DNA of 64,000 bases from Sycobia sp. Sy_11 (Eukaryota > Arthropoda > Insecta > Hymenoptera > Epichrysomallidae). The notes beneath the pieces were generated by a model. The model did not search any database and was not told the origin of the DNA. It saw only the letters and a list, made by a program, of their open reading frames with translations. The position numbers and the translations under genes are program-made. The DNA is taken from the NCBI GenBank assembly GCA_018907035.1, contig JACCIC010000005.1, positions 3,427,501 to 3,491,500 of the forward strand, written 5' to 3'. Within the stretch, counting starts at the first letter, position 1; every line of letters starts with the position of its first letter. Shown piece by piece: positions 38,752 through 51,053 of this stretch.

Positions 38752-40186
38752 AAGGTTAATGACGATTATAGGATTTCGACAATTGAAATTAGTTTATTAA
38801 AATCCTAATATGTAACATGTAGTAAATAAGACATGAATGAATGTTAATAACATAATTATGTTTCAAAATTAATGTAAATATGATAGTCATGTTAAAAGCG
38901 TCGGACCTTTGCTCGATTCGTACAGAGCCCGACAAATTTAATCTGGTCATACTTATGCAGCCACATTATTATCATATTGTAATTTTAATAACTTCAATAA
39001 TACAATAAATTATTCCTGTTAATTAAGCAATCGATAAATAATGTAAATTTTCGAAATTTACTTTTCGTCAAAGAAATAATAGAAATCCCTGTCGCCGCAG
39101 AAATGGGGTTATGTACACCTACTCTTAATATAATCGATAAATATAATATAAAACTATATATTAATTATATGCGCAATATTATATGTACTATTCTGTAGTG
39201 AAATTAAGGATTATTTTTCGTATTGTTTTTTTCCTATATAAGTCCGATAATAACATTTTTAAGGAATATATTTTTCATGATTTTCACCAAGATAATTAAG
39301 TTTATACAGATTTCAACAATCCTATTCGTAATCAGCGCATCAACTCGCAGAATTTTTTTTTCATTTTAATGGTAACTTTATCAAAATTATATTGTATATT
39401 GAAAAAGAATGAGTTTAAATTATACAATATATTTATAATTCTCTCAAAATTTAAATTAATAATTTTTCACATCCTTCTTTTAGTAGTACTTTGAAATATA
39501 CTTTATAAAATATTAACTTAAATATAATTTAGCCTTTTAAAATAGAATTTATTGCTTTTTTGTTTGTAAATTAAAAATTTTATTTAATCATGATAAAAAT
39601 GTATAAGCTTTTTAGCATATTAATAATAGATGTACAATCCATATTACAAAGGAGTGAAACAGTACAAACAGGTAGAATTAATAGCTAAACTGTATCTAAA
39701 TCTGGAATCTAGAAAAAAGGGAGTGAAGCATAAAGCCGTAAGCCGCAGGACCGAATGATTGCGGTGGCACGACACCCGGATGTTGCCGGAATATACTACT
39801 TTAATCATAAGAGAAGCATCGAGTATTAAAATAATGGAGAAGTCATAGAGGAGCCACCTGGAGCCGCCTTAATTCTTTCGTATACCTATATATAGAACTA
39901 TTTGCGCTTGCGCATTAAAAGCAAATGCAGAGAAACGGCCATTTTTGACTAGTGTAGTCATATAATTCCGGTCTTCTTGCTTCTTGTTTCAGTCGGTGTT
40001 ATGGCGTAACGCGCACGAAAGAAAAGAAATGTAGTGTACTTTTATACCCAAAGTCTACAGAATATTTGCAGTCGCTGAGAATAAATAGCCGCCATTCTGA
40101 AATCTATTCAGTAGAAATAGCGAAAACTAATAAAGTTTCAGTTTTTACTTATACGACATTAATTGAAATAGTTACGCTCAGCAAAA
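38750..40186. other. Spacer and 5' flank of the TRMT2A-like gene
   Basis: A/T-rich until about 39.7 kb. The last 300 bases before the ATG are more mixed, contain the NRF-1-like motif, and probably include the promoter and 5' UTR. No TATA box stands out. Confidence 0.45.
39903..39914. promoter_or_regulatory. NRF-1/Ewg-like site upstream of the TRMT2A-like gene
   Basis: TGCGCTTGCGCA, one mismatch from the palindromic NRF-1 (insect Ewg) consensus TGCGCATGCGCA, about 270 bases before the start codon, in the only CG-containing stretch of this upstream region. Promoter function is inference. Confidence 0.45.
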
Positions 40187-43100
40187 ATGGGTAAGTTTTG
40201 CAGGGTTATTGAATTTTCTTATACAGACTCTAATTAATCTATATTAAAACATATATACTTCCAGTAGTGAGTGCGTACGATTTCCATAGTTTTTTTTATA
40301 TTTTTTTATTAGCTTACTATGTTAAAATTCTTGTAGTTTATTGAACTGTACAAAATAACAACTATTGTTCGTTTTATTATTTAGATATAACATTTTTTAT
40401 TTTTTATCTTTATTTTTCTTTAATTCATTCGCTTAAAAACTCGCTAGATGAACCTGATATTCCAATGTTGGATGTGGGTGACTTTGAGGTTTTGGACGAA
40501 TGTGTTGGTGAAGATGATGTTGAAGAACAGGAAAGAAAAACTTCAGATGATGAGGAAGAAGATGAAGATCATAATGAAAATCCTAAAAGATCAAAGGAAA
40601 TTGTTCGACAGAGTGAAAGGGAAGATATAGATGAGAATAGCGGGGATAATGGAGATAATATTTTAGATGTGTCTATAGATGTTGCAGAAAATGAATTTTT
40701 AGAAAATGTTGCTAAAGATTTCTCGGAAAATATTGAAGATGATATTGAGGAGAGATCACTAAGATCAAGAGTAAATAATAGGAAAGAACCTACAGTTCAA
40801 ATTAAAAGATTAGTGACTGATACAAAGACAATTGATGAAGAACCAGAGATAATAGCAGTTATTCAGAAGAAGAAACCAGGACCAAAATCTAAAACAATGA
40901 ATCTTCAACCGAAAAAGTCTATACTAAAAATAAATTTTGCAGATAAGAAACCCGAAAAAGAAAAAACTGAAAATATAAATGAAAAGACTGTATCTACAAC
41001 AAATCAAAAAACTACTCCTGTTCAAAAAGATGAAGAAACAAAACCTGCACCGACTGTTCAGAATAAAACACCTGCATTTTTAAAAAAGGACTTAACTGAT
41101 GAAGAAATAATGATCCACTTTGATGAAATTGAAAATACAGTTTTGACATCTGACACATTTGTGATCCAAAATGATGTTGATCAAGCAGAAAAAGAAGAAG
41201 CCAAAGAGGAGGACATTAGCAAAAATGAAGATGAGAAAAATGAAGATAAAACTGAAGAAAAAGTAGATGCCGAAGAAAACTGGGATACAAATGATGAAGT
41301 AAAGAAAACTCCAAAAATAAAAATTGAAGAACAAGAATTAAAAGAAAGTGAAATGTGGTATAAAGAAAAAGTAAGGTTTTTATAGTATATATACAAACAA
41401 TTTTTTTAAATCATATATTTAATAACTGTTCTTTTTTGTTTTTGGTAGATAAAAGCAAAGGAAAGAATAGTAGAAGAAAAGTTCACTAAATTAGCTAAAA
41501 TAATACAATATTCATATCCAATTTATAAAAAATGGTTGGATAGAAATGAATCATTATTTGGAACAGCAATTTGTAAAGTTGAACCTTCCAAACACAGCCC
41601 TTTAGATCAATTGCATCCATATCGTTGGAAATTTATATGTAAGTATAAAAATAACATTGAGTATATAGTTATTTATTATTCAATTTCTCAACTAATATAA
41701 ACTAACACAATTCAAAAATCTTTTGTGAAGATTTGAAAGAATAGTTCGATTGTATGATAGTGTTTGGTTATTTTAGTCAGGTGCGTTGTATGAGTGTTTC
41801 GGAAAAGTTAATGCTAGGTTAAGTACATCTCAAGAAGAATTGTTTCTACACTGTAGTGGCGAAACTTTCTTTTTAACAATCACTTTGAGAGTTTCAATCC
41901 TATATTAATAAAGGATGAAAAAATAATCTCAGAGCTGTGTAAATCATTTTTATAAAATATATAACAATCATATTGATTGTTTAAAAAAAAAAAATTAGAA
42001 AAATTAAATATACAAAATGTTTCTATTTCCATTTGGAATTAGAAATGATTGAAATTTATTGAAATTTTTGCAACTGAAACGCAATGCTGTGCATCTGCGA
42101 TTCACAAAAATAACTGTTGCAAAGTAAGATACCAATCATCTGTGATTTCTATAAACTGTCTGAATGACAGTTTGGTACTAGCAGTGGTTGAATTAAATAT
42201 TTTGAAAATCAACGAGTAAGATTGTTATTAATTTTATCTTCTGAAAGATTAGAATAAGATAAAATAAAATCTACTATTTTTAATAATGATCTTATCATAA
42301 AACAAATATTAAATTCTTACTTTTAAATAGTAAGATAATGAAATTGGAAAACATTTTTCTAGAATTCAATAAATATGGTTTATTATTAGCAGAATTTAAG
42401 TATAAAGTATGTATGCATTTTGATTATTATAAGTACTACATAATTGTTTTTAGTGTCAAAAAATTATTTTGGTTTATCTTTTCTTTTTCTTTTTTTTTCT
42501 AATAAAACTTGTGAAGGTTGAAAGTGATGAATTTTGTGTGACATGTTTAGGCAACAAAAAGCATAGTCAGCAATCTTCAAAGGAGGAGGAAAAGCAAGCT
42601 GAAAATACATCTGATAACAAGAGTGTTCAGTCAAGCTGGCAAATGATTCCTGGTGTTCCAGATGCTAATTTGGAAAATACTCAAGATTATCCACCTTTTG
42701 TTATGAGCGTTGTGAAGGTATATCAGCTTTTGATAAATCAACGCAATTCAAAAAGAAATAATTAGTGCAAAAGTTGATAAAAACAAGGGATGGATGGAAC
42801 TATTTCTTTAACAATATTGCTTTTCTATGCAAAGAAATAACTGTACTAAGCAAAATATGTTCAATGTGGTTGAACAATATCTCAGTACAATTCAAGCACA
42901 TTACAGAGAAAAAAATTTCATTATAACGTTTTAAAACTCAAGACTAGTAAAAATAAACAGAAGTGTAAATATACTGAAAATCAAGAATGATGCTGTACCA
43001 AACTAGGAGCTGCAATATTAAACCAAAGAGCTTATTGCGTATAAAACTAGAATGTTTTTATAGACAATTTATGCAAACCATTATGGACATCTATACACTG

Positions 43101-46100
43101 AACATGGATTAACAGTTGTTGAAGATTTTTAATTAAGAAACTTCATTACTGTGTTTATTACAAAACATTTTGTTTCAAATGTGATGGACTCTCAGGTTTA
43201 GAGTCGTAAAAAAACATTTGAAATTATTTACAGAATAAATGAAATATGGTATAAAAAATAGATAAAACAAGAGATGATTTTTTCTTCAAAAGATAAAACA
43301 ATATAATCTTTTACGATCAAGACTATATTATGTTAATTCCTAACTGAAAGATTGGAAGACAACTTCAACTACATAACTATTACTTCAAATAAATCAAAGT
43401 GTTATTTGCTAAGGCTAAAGTTTTTCATAGTAAGGAAAGGTCTTACAGAATTTTATTGAGTATTAATATTGTAAATGCAGAAAGTATGACTCCATCTGTC
43501 CCTTGTATGCACTTATAATTTTTATGCAATGCATTCTTACTTATGCATTTCCATAAAATTTTAAAAAATACAAAGTGCCAAAATCTTCAACCAAGACTAC
43601 GTTGACTTGCAATAACCGCAAATTCTTCGTTAAATATTATTGGATCATTACAACTAGAACAAAAATTAAATTGACATCGTTGGTAACAAATTTAATATAT
43701 TTTCCCTAATATTCGTACTGGTCAAGGGTAACGTTTTGTAATATAGAATTCTAAAAAAGACTGAAAAATTATAATTTAAATTTCCTTATGCCAATCTTGT
43801 CATATTTTTGCTTGTCAGAAGCATTTAATTTTGCTTTACCTTATTAATGAAATCTTAAGACTAAATTTAAAAACGTTAAAATTTTTTTTATTTTCTTAAT
43901 TATTTTTGATTTGTAGGACTTTAAATCTATTTTTAATATATTGTTAACAACAAACGTGTCAATTTCCTTTGGTAGTAAATAAAATCAATGCAATAATATT
44001 TTCTCTTTACAGATATTTGAAGAATTTCTTAGATCCCTAGAAGATCCGTCTGCATGTGATAAAGAACAAATCAAGCAAGAAGTAGATGAATCAGAGGATG
44101 AAATCAAGAAAACTGAAGAATCTGAAGAAAAAACTGAAGTTACATCGACTGAAAAGACAGAAAATGAAAATGAAAAACCGAATGAAAATGAAAAATCACT
44201 TATTAAAAATTTGGATGGATTAACAGTGCTATTAAGATGTAATCGTAAAGAAGAATTAATGATGCATATTACTGGAAAAAATATTAATCAGGAATTCATG
44301 GATAAAATTAAAGATTTGTTTGAAAATGGGCCGGGAAAAGAATGTAGTGTGAAATCTGTTTATTGTAAAACTATTGTCAAGTAAGTTAACAATAATTGTT
44401 GAAATTTTAACGGAAAACAAAGTAAGAATAATGATAGGTTCAATTTTTATATATGTCAATGAACATTAAAGTATAAAAGAAAATTTATTTAAAAATTAAT
44501 TATTCTGAAAATTAAAACATGTTCATTTATTATGTTTATAGATTTTTGTAATTATATTTATAGCATTTATTTAAACGTATTTTATAACATGTAGAAAGTC
44601 TTCAATCAGCCATAGATGTATTAATTATTAATTATTTTAATTAAGTAGTGTTGTTGTACAAAGAGTATACTAAAGCTAATGTAAAGATACTAAAATTGTT
44701 AAAAATTAATATTTTCCTAATAAAATTTTTATATTGAAGTAGCAACATGTAGAATTAGTACTTTGATAATTGGGTATATTTTTTAACATTAATTCTGTCA
44801 CCTTTTTTATTTGTAGAGAAGATAATGTAATTAAAACAAACAACGTATTTTTATTTGGATCTGAGACTCTTGACGATAATATTGGACCAGTGAAATTACA
44901 GCTAGCTCCAAAAGCTAATGTTTGGGCAAATTTAACAGGAATTGAAACTTTGGCGAATGCTGTTTCTGAATATATAGTTCCTACCAAAAAAACTACTGTT
45001 TTAGAAATTGGATGTGGTACAGGTCTAATAAGTTTATTATTAGCTTCTGTAAGTATTTAGACAATACAGCACATTTTTAATATTTTCACATTGCACGCAA
45101 ATAATTATGATAGTGACAATAATAACTTTTAATATTTTCATATTTTAAGAAATGCAACAAAATCATAGGCATTGATATACAAAAAGAAATTGTAGAAGCA
45201 GAACATTTATGTGAAGTAAATGAAATAAAAAATGCTACATTTATGACTGGTAAACCTAAACTTGTTATTGGTCAAATAGAGAAGTCTCTTAGTAATACTA
45301 AAGTAGTAGCAGTAATTAACACAAATAATGTGTTTGGTAGATGTAAGTAAATGTAATTTAAACTAATTCTTTTTATCTCCTATTTTATACATGCTGATGT
45401 CTGTATATCTTCAAATATAATAATGATATCAAATATATGTTGATAAAGTATGTGAAATATACAAAATATCTTATGCAGCTTTATATTTGTACTATATATT
45501 TTTCAAACATTCATTTATAAATTAATATTATGATAAAATTCAATTATATTTTTCAGCGATTGAGATAATATCTGCACTTAGAAAAATAAGTTCTCTTGGT
45601 CGAATAATTGTCATAACTACTATGACAAAACAAGCTATTAGATCCATTTTAGAATTAACACAACCAGCTGATGACGTTTATGGAAATCCGTTTATTCCCA
45701 TTAAAGCGTGTATTGTAGATACGGCACCAAAAGGATTTGGTTTTGATATAGTCATGTCAATGGAACGCAGAACAATGCGCAATCTCCTGAAAATGTCAAC
45801 TGGAGATTCTGCTAATACTAGTCCTGTTGGATTAATTAGCAAATCAAAACAAGTTGCAGCTATGAAATTTAATGCCGGAACTATTGCTAGCGCACCTTAT
45901 AAAAAACCTTACATTAAAACTTTTAAAAATAAAGCTGGATTCATTGTCACAAAAAAAATTTTCCCTAATCCAAGTTTTAATCCTGCAAGTAAATTTCAAA
46001 ACAAGAGACCTTACCCTGGTAATGATTCTGGAAGTTTTCATCCAGGAGCAAAAAAATTCAAACAATTTGATAAGCCATGGCTAGGTATTAATTTCATTTT

Positions 46101-48465
46101 TGATAATACAAATAACTATTTGAATTTCTCTGTAAATTAATTTTATATGTGGTAGATGTTTTTTTTTCTTTTCCTAAAGTCATAATAAATTTTTTACTAA
46201 TTAATATTTTCTTCCTTGGTATTTATTGTTTTAATTCAAAAAGTAAATTTAACTTTATGTATGAATGTATAGTCGCTATTATAGACAGTTAAAGTTATAA
46301 TTAAATAAATCGATTGTAATAGTAATATTTGTATTTAAATTTTTTATATACATTTTATAAATTATGATTGTTTTAGGATCAAATATTCGTCCTAATCCGC
46401 TGCATGATAAAAAACTACGCGATATTGACCAAGGTGATTTACGAAAAAAACTATCGAGTAATCGAGTTGAGCCCACAGCTATAGCACAAGAGGTGCAGGA
46501 ACAAAAGAAGATTCTTGATGCTGCAAAAGAACAACTCACTGGTGTCGGAGGCAAGGTTGATAACGAAACAGTTAAGAAATTAGCGGAAATGTTAAGTCTA
46601 GCTATTGAGAAAACAAATAAATTGCAAAGCCAACTACCTCCTCGATCTGTATGGGATAGAATAGCACCACCTGACTCCGGATTAGATGAAGAACAAATGA
46701 AACTTAATCCACCGATGAAGGGTCGATTTGTAAAAGAAACTGGACCAAAGGAAATAATAATAACAACTTCAAATAGCAGAATGTTCGATGAGTCAAGTTC
46801 AGCATCTGGAAAAACTAAGAGATATGAAAATATACCACCGCTAGAACCGAATTTACTAATGCCCCTCAACAAACAAGATCGTCTGAAAATGACACAGCCA
46901 GTTCATCAAAAGCCTAATACTGCGCCTTACCAAAAGCCGGGACCAAATCGTTTCCAAAAGGCTAATTATCGTAAAGAAAGTAGTCAAAATACAGGTAAGA
47001 AATGTTTATATTTTAAATATTCGATTATTTTTATAACATAATTATAACATATTTATTATGCAAATAATTTTCTTTTACCAATTATAAAAAAATATTTTTA
47101 GATCCTTGGTCGAGAAATAAGCAATTATCCTCTCATGTACAAAATGAAATGCCAAGTAAATGGAATCGACCTAGTCCACCTCGACGGGCATCTCCACCGC
47201 GCCCTTTGCTAAGAAGCCCACCTCGTCAATCTCCTCCACGACGTCCTCTCTCGCCTCCTAGAAGATTAATGTCACCACCTAGAAGACAACTTTCTCCACC
47301 TAGAAGAGCTGTATCGCCAAACTTTCGCCAACATTCCTCTATTAGAAACATGCCTGAGAGTGGACGACAAATGTCGCCGCCTCGAAGGCATAATTCACCT
47401 CCAAGACGACTTCCATCACCACAATATAGGGGTTCGCCACCGAGACAAAATATGTCTAGCAGACAAAAGTCGCCACCACCAAGGCGTTATGCTGATGAGT
47501 GGGATATACCAAGTAGAGGCGCTATAGCTGAAGGCGGATGGTCAAGACAGGAAAAGGAAAAAGTGTGGCCGAGTTCACAAAGTGGATCCTCGCCAAATTG
47601 GAATCAAAGGTTTGTATAAAATTCTTAACAATTAAGTCAATTATATATAGTAAAACTCATACAAAATATTACTATGAACCAATTTGAATTTAATAAGACT
47701 TTTTTCTTCCCCAAGTAATAGTGGCAATAACGGCAACAGATATCCAGAAGATAAGTGGGACAATCCTGGATCAAGTTCTTGGAATAATAAAAATCAACCG
47801 ATGTTGGGACAAATGCAAAGTAATGCTAGTGGTCGTTGGAAGAGTGGATCTAATAATTCAAATGCTGGAAGCAACTGGGATGTTCAAAAAAAAGAATCTT
47901 CAATGCGCGATTCAAATAGAGGTGATTCCCGACATGATTCAAGGCATGACTCCAGACATGAATCTAGAAATGAGCCTAGGCATGACTCAAGACATGAACC
48001 TAGATGGGAGTCGTCTGAAAAATCATTTAGAAATGAAAAAGACGATTGGAATGATTTACCAGAAGACGCCAGAGATCCGTGGGGCGATGATCATCCAACA
48101 AGTTCACAAAAAGATATGCGCTGGAACAGCCAGTCCAATCAATCTAGTGCGCAATCTTCTTGGATTAGAGAAAAATCAAATGATAATTGGTTAAATAAAG
48201 GAAACTATCCACTAAATAATATGGGTGGTGGCAACGGTGGAGGCGGTGGTATGAATTCTAGTATGGCAAATCAAAATTTGAATATGAATATGAACATGGG
48301 CATGGGAATGAATAATAATCCAAACAAAAGTATGTGGCAAGGAGGAATGCAGCAGCAGCAGCAAGCTTCTAGGAATCAGAATTGGCTGCCAGGAAACTGG
48401 CAAGGTGGTGGTGGAGGCGGTGGAGGTGGAGGTAGTAGTAGTGGTGGTGGTGGTGGTAGTAGTGG

Positions 48466-48496
<31 letters not shown>

Positions 48497-48655
48497 GGTG
48501 GTGGTGGTACAGGAACAGCATCATCTGCGGCAGTTGGACTAGGAAGTCTGTTACTAGGAAATGCATTGAATAACTGGCAACCACAACAACAGAGTTTTTC
48601 CAATTATCCTTCAAGACCTTTTAATAACAATCCCTTCATGAGCAATAGACGTTGA
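40187..48655 (+). CDS. TRMT2A-like pseudo-methyltransferase fused to SPPRR/Gly-rich tail, eleven exons
   Basis: Exons: 40187-40190, 40448-41370, 41449-41638, 42551-42717, 44013-44380, 44817-45048, 45150-45342, 45557-46084, 46377-46994, 47102-47609, 47716-48655; all GT-AG and in phase, about 1556 aa. The first exon carries only ATGG. Residues 1-310 are acidic, Lys/Glu-rich and probably disordered. From about 360 to 770 the chain follows the TRMT2A methyltransferase: HPYRWKF, VVKIFEEFLRS, and SAM motif I VLEIGCGTG at 612-620. Positions that act in the TrmA/TRMT2 family differ: the catalytic Cys motif (SCKP in TRMT2A) reads VITTMTK (711-717), and the NPARAG-like loop reads NTNNVFG. A basic linker follows, then a helical segment (about 890-960), tandem SPPRR repeats (exon 10), HDSRHDSRHES repeats, and a polyglycine block with a short polyglutamine run (exon 11). 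Probably a nuclear RNA-associated pseudoenzyme; that role is inference. The exon 3/4 junction is the least certain: donor 41639 and acceptor 42549-42550 are the only pair I found that keeps frame with the strong GTAAGT donor. Poly(A) signal AATAAA is at 48887-48892. Confidence 0.83.
42718..44012 (+). other. Intron 4 of the TRMT2A-like gene
   Basis: A 1.3-kb intron, the longest of this gene. It reads in part like long-decayed coding sequence (few stops per stretch, mixed composition near 42900-43500), possibly an old transposon, but no family motif could be confirmed. Intron 3 (41639-42550) holds nothing recognisable. Confidence 0.4.
48402..48510 (+). repeat. Coding GGT/GGA tract (polyglycine)
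   Basis: Imperfect GGT/GGA trinucleotide repeat with AGT units in the last exon of the TRMT2A-like gene; encodes glycine runs broken by serine. Expected to vary in length. Confidence 0.88.
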
Positions 48656-48886
48656 ACTTCTACAATCTACTATAGAACTGTATTGAAACTTTTTACCATT
48701 TAGTGGAATGACAAGCTTGTACACATTTCATTTTACTATTTCACATTAACTTGAGTCATAATTATTAAGATATGAAAATAAGGTTGTTAGATTTTTTCAG
48801 TTTTTCTTTTCATGAATTGTGGTAGTTATTTTATGTTCTTTTTTATGTGTAAAAGGTACATAATGTAGTAATATGTATTTTTCAAC

Positions 48887-48892
48887 AATAAA
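48887..48892 (+). terminator. Poly(A) signal of the TRMT2A-like gene
   Basis: AATAAA 232 bases after the stop codon, followed by T-rich sequence. It is the first canonical signal after the stop. Confidence 0.7.
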
Positions 48893-51053
48893 TTCTGTAC
48901 TTCTATACTGCGTATAAAATATCAATGAAAAAAGAAGGAAATATTTCCTACCATTATATTGATTGAATTTTCAAAATGTTTATCATATGTGTGTCATTAT
49001 CACTTTAACATCGAATTTCGATAATGAGAAATGTATAATTACATTTTTTAATTTTATATTATGTTTAATATCAAGAAGCGTTTATGAAAAAATTTCTAAA
49101 TTATAATCAACTTCTCTAATTTGTTGAAGTAATATATTGTATTCCAACTTTAAAAATTCTAAAAATGCTCATAACAATTTTAATAGTATTATTGTTCCTC
49201 AATTAACCAAAAAAAATATTTGTGACAAATGCATGAAACTTTTTAAATTTAATTTTGAACTGCATAACAGTTAGTTTTGAGTTATTATCTTTATTTTTAT
49301 ATTTTAAAAAATTGAAATTATTTTAAATGATCAGCCTAAAAGATTTTCTCAATCATAGAATTAAAAATTATGAAAAGTTCGTCGATCGTTTATTTGAATC
49401 AATGTAATGCAGTAGATCTAGGATAGTCCTGTACCATGTTATGAAAACATGTATGTAAATTAATATATAAATCTAATTGAAATAGTTCATTCAGTTCTGC
49501 TATAAAAAATAATTTTGAAACATGTGAAATAGAATATTAAAAACATTGAGCTTTAATTATATAAATTTTATTTTATACCTAAGCAATACGAACAAGTATT
49601 CGTTTGTATGCAAATAAATTTTCTAAACTCAAAAGCTTAATAGTATTGTCTATTTCTAGTCTTACTTATAAAATCTGATGAATAAATGCTTGCTGTGTGC
49701 TTTTGTGGTTCACGTAGTCATAGACTACTATACTGCTACATCTGAGAACACTGACAGTAGGCAAACCTGAGATAATATGTAGAACCTTGATTCTAATCTT
49801 ATGAACATAGAGAATATATGTGGATTAGAGATTTTTGTGCAAAACCTAAAAGGTCTGATTTATTACATTAAATTTTAAAGTCTAGATAGGATTATTAAAG
49901 AATATTTAAGTTCCTGCTCTTTGGTAATGCTAATGATAATAATTTCATGTTATGTTGATATTTTGTTGATTAATAAAGTTCTTAAAAAGCTTGGAATGCC
50001 TTAATGAATTTAAGAATTTTTTAAACCTTTTTATCAAAGTGCCAAAACGTGACACCAAATAATACTAATAATATTTTCATCAACTTTATTAATTAACAAT
50101 ATTGCTGTCATTAGCAGAAAACAGGGGATACATATTATTAAATAAATACTCTGTTGTATTGAAATATTATTTAATAAATCAAGGTTTCAAAAATTAATAA
50201 AATTACTTAAAATATATAATTATTTTCCAACGATTTCGTGGATTTAATGTTTAATGTAAAAAAAGCCTCTCTTTGAGTATGATTGAATTAAATTTATCCC
50301 GTAGGATCTACTATATATAGCACACGAATATAGAACGTGGTACCTTCTACCTCTTTCTATCTTTATGATGTACTGAATCTGACTGAATAAACTAACTTAT
50401 ACGTTTATCATCGCTCTACCAGCAGTTCTATCCTGCCTACAAGATGCTACGAGGTTGCTACGAAAATCTACAGCTGCAAACTACGATAAACCCTACTGAC
50501 CTATCCAATTCTCTGTAATCCTTAGCTGCAATCGTGCGTCATTCGTAAATGCACAATCTGATTTAATGTATACTTCTTCAAAATAGAAACAAAAATTTGT
50601 ATAGCCTGCGAGATAGTTTGACATTTGAGTCCTAGTATCATCTGCTAGGCTGCTACTATTATCTGCCATCTGCTGATATTATCTATTAGCTGCTTTTTGT
50701 CCTGTGTCACTACGTAGCAGCAGACCTGAACAGACACGTGACTAAAGTGATCATGTGACATGCGGCAACCATCATGACGAGTTCGAGCCAATTCGATTTC
50801 AGTCTTGCAACTTTGCAAGTTGCAATTCTATAAAGGGTTGCTTATTTGTTTTATATTTGCTCATTTCATAATGTTATATCAATTTTCATAAAATTTTTGT
50901 ATCTTTCTTTTGTGTATGTTAGATTAATATAATTACATAATCCACAATCTGATCAGATCTGGTATTTTATATCAATAAATTATTTTTAAAAATGTATATA
51001 AACTAACCTTACTTAATATTATTCAACTATAAACTATTAATAAATATAAGAAA
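48893..51053. other. Intergenic spacer between TRMT2A-like gene and mRpS10
   Basis: A/T-rich to about 50400. From 50405 to 50735 there is a patch with many CTGCTA/TGCTAC words on both strands, a degenerate simple-sequence region. The 9-bp inverted repeat at 50805-50825 and the probable mRpS10 promoter follow. Confidence 0.5.
50805..50825. promoter_or_regulatory. Perfect 9-bp inverted repeat upstream of mRpS10
   Basis: TTGCAACTT and its exact reverse complement AAGTTGCAA, separated by TGC. It lies about 230 bases before the mRpS10 start codon, after a stretch rich in CTGC and GCTAC words. Possible transcription-factor site or hairpin. Confidence 0.4.

Noticed and set aside
41092..41396. Phe/Ser-rich minus-strand frames
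   Set aside because: Antisense of the Glu/Lys-rich exon 2.
42900..43520. Possible decayed transposase in intron 4 of the TRMT2A-like gene
   Set aside because: Short coding-like stretches but no family motif in any frame; not enough to call.
48212..48614. Minus-strand His- and Pro-rich frames
   Set aside because: Antisense of the polyglycine tract in the TRMT2A-like last exon.
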